Part shown: positions 57,950 to 64,000 of the stretch, piece by piece | How positions within the stretch are numbered: position 1 is the stretch's first letter | Layout: the number at the start of each line of letters is the position of its first letter | NCBI GenBank assembly: GCA_015680685.1 | Contig: MNCI01004512.1 | Coordinates: forward strand, 214,504 to 278,503 | Source: Gnetum montanum | Lineage: Eukaryota > Streptophyta > Gnetopsida > Gnetales > Gnetaceae | Direction of reading: 5' to 3' | Length of the DNA stretch: 64,000 nt | The notes under the pieces: generated by a model | Told to the model about the DNA's origin: nothing | Seen by the model: the letters and a program-made list of their open reading frames with translations, nothing else | Databases searched by the model: none | Position numbers and translations under genes: made by a program

Positions 57950-58965
57950 TAATGACACCTAGCACATCAAGTACAACACCCTACCAAAACCAAAAGAAAG
58001 CAATGACTTTGATGCACATGAATCAAGTGACTACATGGCCAAGGTGATTAATATGTTTAAAATGATTGTGAAATCCCAAATGACCTAACTAGGATATAGG
58101 CCAAGTAGTTATAACACAATCATCAAAATTGACAAAATGGACCTCAATATGGCACACTACCATGTCCAATGCTTAAGAAGTTTTGAAGTTTTAAAGTTTT
58201 ATGATCCAAATGTGCTACTCTTGGCTGAAAAGTGCCATAGGAAAAGAATGATGAATCTCCCTTCGCGTGATTTCATCAGGTACTCTGCTCTAACTAATCG
58301 AAACGTTTAAATAACTATACATTGAAGCCAAAATTTTGCACTCTTTGATAGAGCTAAGTACCATTTAGAACATTGTGCTTCCTCTAAAATTGGATAAACC
58401 CATGAAAGCAGCAATGACATAAATGGGAGCCATCAAGATGATGAAAATAATGGTTGTTCATCCCTTGGGATTCTTCCAATAAAAGAGATGTTGAGATAGG
58501 AATTGAATGATAAAATTTCTAGCAAGCATTGTGCAAGCCCCACTCGCTAGCAAGGTCATACTTTTTGGAGGTTTTGGAAGCAAGTCATGCAAAAAAGTCC
58601 TTGAAGAAAGAGAAGAATTCTTCTTAGGAAATAGGCTATATAAAAATTTATAACATGAATACAAAGGGCAAATGCACAATTGAAAGCTTACATTGAATCA
58701 TGTTATAAACATTTAATGGCAACTATTGCTTCTTGCAAGGAAAATTTATGATTAATAACTTTACCACATTGTTAATATTTTAGTGTTTCAGTTTCACAAA
58801 CCATCTGAGTTGATTTAGTTAATAGCACATAAAAAAATGCATCATGCCAACGAATTGATTTAATACAAGTGCTACAATCTTGTCTATGGAGAGGATGTGT
58901 TTGAATTTGATACTCAGATACTTGATGATGTCCCATTTTGGATTTAGCATGTGCTTCAATTCTTG
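57950..58965 (+). pseudogene. Antisense coding-like segments in E3 spacer (unknown)
   Basis: Plus-strand frames that look coding: about 57,985-58,277 (HESSDYMAKVINMFKMIVKS, then HYHVQCLRSFEVLKFYDPNV and KCHRKRMMNLPSRDF) ending at CAG before GTACTC, a possible donor; 58,400-58,500 (HESSNDINGSHQDDEN); and 58,785-58,930 after an ATTTTAG acceptor-like site (FQFHKPSELI, then NLVYGEDVFEFDTQILDDVP). The stops are mostly TAG. Place and orientation match the antisense genes of E1 and E2, but I see no sequence similarity to them. No family recognised. Confidence 0.35.
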
Positions 58966-59345
58966 GGATTTCTAGTTCTTATATTTTCTCCAATGCTAAA
59001 TTTTTCTAACACGTGATTTATCATGCACATAAAATATAGGTGAATAGGGTAAATCCTTTTGTAGGGAATTTCTTCCATTTGCAACTTTATTTTATCAAAT
59101 TATGTAGACTTATTAAACTAAATCACACAGTTGCTTCTTAATCTTCAAAAGATTAGGAAACTTATATGATTTTTGTTGCATGATCTTGTATTCTCCATTC
59201 CCTTCACTCACTATGTTGAATGGAAGTTGCTCCAACATCTCATTGGTGGCCCAACATTAGCGGTATTAGCTTGACTAGTCATGTTAAGACTTTCTAGTTT
59301 GGCCTTGGCCATAGGAGTTTCCTATTGAAACTCCACTTTCAATTC
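58966..59345. other. E3 spacer next to protease, non-coding
   Basis: No coding sequence. The block at 59,165-59,235 (TTTGTTGCATGATCTTGTAT, then CTCCATTCCCTTC) matches E2 at 19,710-19,780, which fixes this as the conserved edge between protease and antisense slot. Confidence 0.55.
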
Positions 59346-60100
59346 TCACTCTACATCAACATTATTGATAGACAAAGGAATCGTGCTATCCTTGTGGATG
59401 ATGATTTCACCCTCCTTGTAAGGCAAATGGGTCTCTTGATGGATTGGAGATGAGAATGCCCATACTTTGGCCAACCAAGGCCTTCTTAAAATTAGATTAA
59501 AGCCTAGTGTCTCCTCTACTACTATAAAATTGGCAATTATAGGGAGTTGTTCTCTGGCCACAAAATCCAATGTTATCAATCCCCTAACTACTACTCATGA
59601 TCCATTAAATGATTTGAGCATGAAGGTGGAGATGGTTTGAATGTGTTCAACCAAACCCAAACATCCAACAATAAGGAGGGATATAGCATTTGCAACCACA
59701 CCATCATCCACCTGTACTCTATGAACTTTGTATTGATCAACTCTAATTGTTATAAAGAGAGGAGCCTTAGACATGACATCATTTTGAGGGTTCGCTTTCA
59801 CCTCATTATCACAAAACATCAACATAGTTGATACCTTTTCTTTCTGGGGAGGAGGGTGGTACTATTATTGCATGGATTGATTCTTCATTAGCAAGGATAT
59901 CCTCACTCACTGGGATGGATGTCAGCATCTTGACTAATGCTTGATGAAGAGAAAGGGAGGTCATGACCAAGTCATACAGAATTAACAAGGTATTTTTCTA
60001 TTTCAATGAGACCTTGACTTGCTCCATTGTGGTAAAGAAGTCTTTATCATTGCCTAATGTTTTCTTGGTCTTGTTAACCTTAACTTTCTCCATTCTATCT
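59346..60100 (-). pseudogene. E3 protease region
   Basis: The frame at 59,595-59,825 has PLFITIRVDQYKVHRVQVDD then GVVANAISLL, with the active-site triad read as DDG as in E1. The frame at 59,346-59,579 has LDFVAREQLPIIANFIVVEE and FNLILRRPWLAKV. Linker sequence similar to E1 and E2 extends towards 60,100. Confidence 0.75.
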
Positions 60101-62517
60101 AGGATCTTAATCTCATGTTTTAATTATTGTTGATTTGGCCCCTTTCCTTTTTCTGACCTATCTTTCCTAGGTTGACTAGTAGATGCGATTTGTGCATTAG
60201 AGTCCATGAGTATAGCCAAGATCAGGGTGGCTGTCGACGAGCCTACTTTCCTCCATATCTTTAGCTGGTCAATGTTTTTTTTTCCTTAGGCTTGGTAGTT
60301 GATTTCTTGCATTTTTTCTAAGGCAACTCCTTGTTGTTTGGTTGTGACGAAGTTGAATTGTTGCCCACTCCAGGGGAATGTCTATTGGTTGAAACTCTAG
60401 GTTGGTTAGTAGGGGACGATAGTACTCTAATGATAAAAGGTTCCTTAGAAGCCAATGGTGGTGATATCCTTATAACAAATGGACTTCTAGAACTAGAAGT
60501 TTGTTTATGATGAAGAGGTACCTGAACCATGAATGGTTCCTTAGGGAGCTTGGGCTTATCACATACATCAAAGGTAGTTATTGTATATTGGTCTATGTTG
60601 GTGTTCAAAGGATCTTTATACATGCATATTTTGGTTCTGGGGCCTCAGTATGTTAGATGTGTTTAGGACTAACTTCTCACTATCTATCATTTTTTGCAAG
60701 TCATCTTTTTGCACTAAGCAAAATTCAGTATCATGATTAGGAAGTTGTTGATAGTGGCATAATCAATCCAACTTAAAGTATTTAGGTAAGGATGGATCAT
60801 CCTTCATTGTTATAGAAGGATCTTTGGCTATTTTACACAAGTGATCATGCCTCTTGCAAGTTTTCTTGCAAAATTACTTATATTGGATGCGAGAGTTCTT
60901 AAGTAATTGATCAAGAAGCTCAAATGGTTTTACTAGTAACTTGGTGTACTTGGACCTATCTTTTTGCTTAAAATTAGGCTTACATGGTATTCTAGCTTTC
61001 TATTATTTTAGGCTTCTTGGCTACTATCACAATAGCTACATGTGACTACTTACCATTATTCCTATCCTGTTTGGTATGTTGACTCTTATTGGTTATTTAC
61101 ATAGGATTGTTACTAGCCTTAGCTACATCTTCTATGTTTTTGACTTGGGAAAAGGCTTGACTTAGGGATTGGGAATATAAATAATATAGTTTAGACTTAA
61201 TAAAATTGTTAATTCCCCCCTTGAAAATAGCCACAATGTGCATTTCAAAGATGGGTTATGGTATCTCATTAAGGGTTGTGTTTCATCTTTGTATACACTT
61301 TTGAACAGGTTTAAGGAGCCCCTACCTCACTTTCATCAATTAATCTAGTGTTGTTTAAAGTTTTAAGTTGTACTTAAAGTAGTTAACAAACAAAATTATT
61401 AAGTTATCTAGAGAGGATATAGATCCTTTGGGAGCATGTGATATCAATCAAAGGCTTTTCCAGTCAAAGAAATGGGGAAGATGCACAACATTGTGTGTGG
61501 CCAGGCTTGTAGTAATAGGCATTCTAAGTGGAAGGTGATAAGGTGCATATTAGGATTACATTAGTCATTATACTTGGTGAAGTGGGGGATAGGTATCTTG
61601 GAGGGAAATGTTATTTGGTAAACATTAGGGCTAATTAGATCATATTAGTAAAAGTTCATGACTTTAACCATTTATGTGATGCTAGCCTTGAGTTTCTTTA
61701 ATTTATCAGTGAGGCTTTAGAGTAACTAGAAAGCCTATTCCAAGATCTAAGGCACTCCTATAGGTTATGCAGGTTGTAACGTTAGCTGCATGGGTGATGA
61801 GATGGCTTGAGGTTGGGATATGGCCTATGGCATTAGCTAATAAGGCCTAATGGCCATCACTATGGGAGGGTTAAAGAGGGAGAATGATGTCTATGAAGGG
61901 ACTTGAAAGGTAAAGGGTGCAACAGGTATGTCAAAAGTTGTTTGAGATCCTAAAGAGGGGCCTGTTATAGTAGCAAATGGAAGAGACATGAAAGGTACAT
62001 TGTTGGGTGATCACATGACATAAGGGTGGGTGATGAATGGAAGAGGTGTGAATATGGAGGAGACTTGGGCATCTGAGTATGAAGTCTGCTTGAAGGAGGA
62101 GATAGGTGTTAGTTTCATGTTATACAAGGGGTTAATCATAAAGTGAGACACAAATGTTTGTAAGTTTTCTTCCCCCTAAGCCTCTTCCTCGCAGTATCCT
62201 TAGAACTTTTCTTGATCATCTCATTCACATTCTAGGCTAGACTATTCACCTTTTTTCACTTCTTCATCATCATCTACTAGGCAGCCCAACATATGGATAT
62301 AAGCTTTGGAAAGCTCTATCTTATTATATGGGAAGGAAATATATTCCTTCCCACTCTTGTGAATGATCTCAAATTCACACTTAGAGTCTAACCCTTTGAA
62401 TGGGATGTAGAGGCCAATCTAAATCTTCACACAAATGAAGTTATAACAATCTTGAGTGACCATGGCATGCACTGGATTGCATCCTAGGCATCTAAGGAAT
62501 TGCCTATGTTTCATCAT
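60101..62517 (-). pseudogene. E3 gag
   Basis: A possible ATG at 62,517 opens MMKHRQFLRCLGCNPVHAMV, then FEIIHKSGKEYISFPYNKIE (near 62,330), the N-terminal block shared with E1 and E2. The capsid core lies at about 61,150-61,680 (HLITFHLECLLLQAWPH, then ISLTGKAFD-YHMLP). A broken zinc motif is at about 60,720-60,780, and PFMVQVPLHHKQTSSSRSPF at 60,480-60,540 matches E2 PFVIWVPPHDERASTSLS. Stops are frequent. Confidence 0.75.
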
Positions 62518-64000
62518 GGTGAGATTCCATCATGGTGGGATCCTTAGGATTGTGAATATGGATGGGCTTCTAGTTAGCACTCATATTGATAATATGGTAT
62601 GAGAGGAAAATGGAGGTAAAAGGCATAAAATATAATGGATCAACTAATTGGCCAAGGTGGTAAGGGTTCTTTAGTATTTTAGCCTTCTACATGATGGATT
62701 TTAGAAAAGTCCAACATACTATGGAAAAGCTTATAGAGAATAACACTGATTATGGGGTGGCATGATAGTCTTCTTAACTTACATGATCGATTTCTAGCCC
62801 ACAAGATGGGCTTTCAAAAAATATCCAAGGTAGACACCAAAGTTTCTCTCAACTTACACAATGGGTTTTTAGCCCACATGATGGGGTTTTGAGAAAAATG
62901 CAAGGTAGACGTCAAAGTTGTAAATGAAGGTGAACACAAGGCCACATGATGGATTTTCCATCCACATGCTAGGTTTTTAGCCCACATGATGGGTTTTTAG
63001 CCCATAAGATGGGCTTTAGAGAAAATCCAAAAAAGACTTTTGAAACACCACCAAAAATTCATGTTGCAAATTACAAATCCCATTTCCCAAATAAAGGTAA
63101 GGATTCATAGTAAATGTGAGATATGTGATCTATGAAGCTACAATCTTGCATATTTCAGCTTTTTGAAGCCAAAAAATGCCCTAAAAGTTATCACTGCCTC
63201 ACTTCCCAAGTAGAAAAGGTACCTCATGTCTAATATTTGAGCTTGGGAAGGCTGAAAATGACTTGGAAATGACAAAAATTGACATTTCACAAGTTTTTGA
63301 ACAAGTATAGCCTCAACTACGTTGGAAAACCCAATTCTATCTAGGAAACCCAATTCCATATAGAAAGCTTGATTCTATCTAGAAAGCCTTATTCTATTCT
63401 AGATGATGATGGGATGTTCCAATTCCCATCAAATGTAGTTACTACCAATACCCAACAAAAATGCAATGTTGGAAATGTTGGGATTTCTCATTTCAAAATT
63501 AAGTATTTTCAATTTTCATTTTCCTAATAGTGGCTAGCATAATCATCCCAAGTCTTCAATAGTTTCACATGGCCAACATAAACAACATTTCCCAATGGGA
63601 ACAAAATTTCACAATGGACACCACTTATCCACACTTACTGGTAGTTTCCAACATTTCCCACCATTTCCATTTTTTTTTTGCAATTTCCATAAATTTTAGC
63701 ATTTCCCAACAACATCAACATAGTCTACCAAAGCTAATATAGTAATGATGATTCCAGTGTAGTCACAAAATTCCATTTACTATTTATAGTAAACGGATGG
63801 GTTTTGTGGCTGTACTGTATACAAAACTTACTATAAATTGTAACTACGCTAAAATTTGATGATTGTTGCACCTGCAAATTGATACCAATCTATCAGAAAT
63901 CACAACAATGATGCACAAACTTCAAAATAGACAATTTCTAACCTATATATACCCAACATGAACATCCTATTTTGTTTTGGACATTTTCACAAGAAATAGT
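62518..64000. other. E3 leader and unexplained right edge
   Basis: No coding sequence. At 62,765-63,015 there are about eight copies of a CCCACATGATGGGTTTTTAG-type word, several of them palindromic. From 63,020 to 64,000 the sequence is AT-rich with many TTTCCCA/CATTTCCCA words. I cannot find the primer site or the LTR start (TGTAGC plus A-run), so the E3 5' LTR is probably further right. Confidence 0.5.

Larger units (their letters stand above)
49732..64000 (-). mobile_element. E3: Tat-like Ty3/gypsy element, right end beyond window
   Basis: 3' LTR 49,732-50,991, polypurine tract, 1.2-kb 3' untranslated part, integrase, second RNase H, RNase H, RT, a 3.7-kb spacer with plus-strand coding-like pieces, protease, gag, leader. 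The layout matches E1 exactly, and gag, protease, RT N-terminal region and LTR ends are homologous. No primer site or 5' LTR is found up to base 64,000, so they lie beyond the edge. Confidence 0.8.

Noticed and set aside
63138-63359. Minus-strand frame near the right edge as a gene
   Set aside because: 73 codons, no known motif, and in AT-rich repeated DNA; probably chance.

Overview
This window looks like intergenic DNA from a large, transposon-filled seed-plant genome. My best guess is a gymnosperm, but that is an inference from element types and gene density, not a database match. No intact host gene is present. There are five LTR retrotransposons of the Ty3/gypsy superfamily (called E1 to E5 here), all coding on the minus strand and all broken by stops and frameshifts. 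There is also one decayed non-LTR (LINE) piece on the plus strand, a broken retrocopy-like fragment of the cohesin loader gene SCC4/MAU2, and a decayed FCP1-like phosphatase-type segment. I see no tRNA, rRNA, CRISPR array or bacterial-style operon.

Layout. E1 runs from the left edge to 13,646: pol 1,221-4,740, gag-protease 7,346-10,902, repeat-filled leader, primer site, 5' LTR 11,903-13,646. It has two RNase H domains, the mark of the Tat/Ogre group, and it sits against (apparently inside) the SCC4-like pseudogene at 13,647-14,745. From about 15,640 to 34,823 lies E2, a relative of E1. It keeps gag, protease, leader and 5' LTR, has no visible RT or integrase, and is split inside gag by E5. 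E5 (21,737-31,627) is a chromodomain element with 2.67-kb LTRs, an initiator-Met primer site, a polypurine tract and a perfect 5-bp target duplication GTATG. A LINE remnant follows at 34,880-35,960. E4 (about 37,247-49,469) is an Athila-like element with about 0.9-kb LTRs. E3 (49,732 to beyond the right edge) is a third Tat-like element with 3' LTR, pol, protease and gag.

The most unusual content is extra coding capacity that is not gag or pol. In E1 and E2 the space between protease and pol holds a plus-strand (antisense) gene that appears spliced. Its C-terminal half is recognisably the same protein in both elements, with an intron of the same position and phase before a short acidic last exon. 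E3 has different plus-strand coding-looking sequence in the same slot. E4 carries two further reading frames between integrase and the 3' LTR, head to head, one sense and one antisense. Both stay in frame for hundreds of codons and are broken almost only by TAG/TAA. In addition, E1, E2 and E3 each carry their own short palindromic motif, repeated in LTR, leader and/or spacer.

The stop codons that break these frames are mostly TAG where Gln is expected, and E2 to E5 are AT-rich. This fits long-term C-to-T decay of heavily methylated DNA. E1 is the GC-richest and probably the youngest Tat-like copy.
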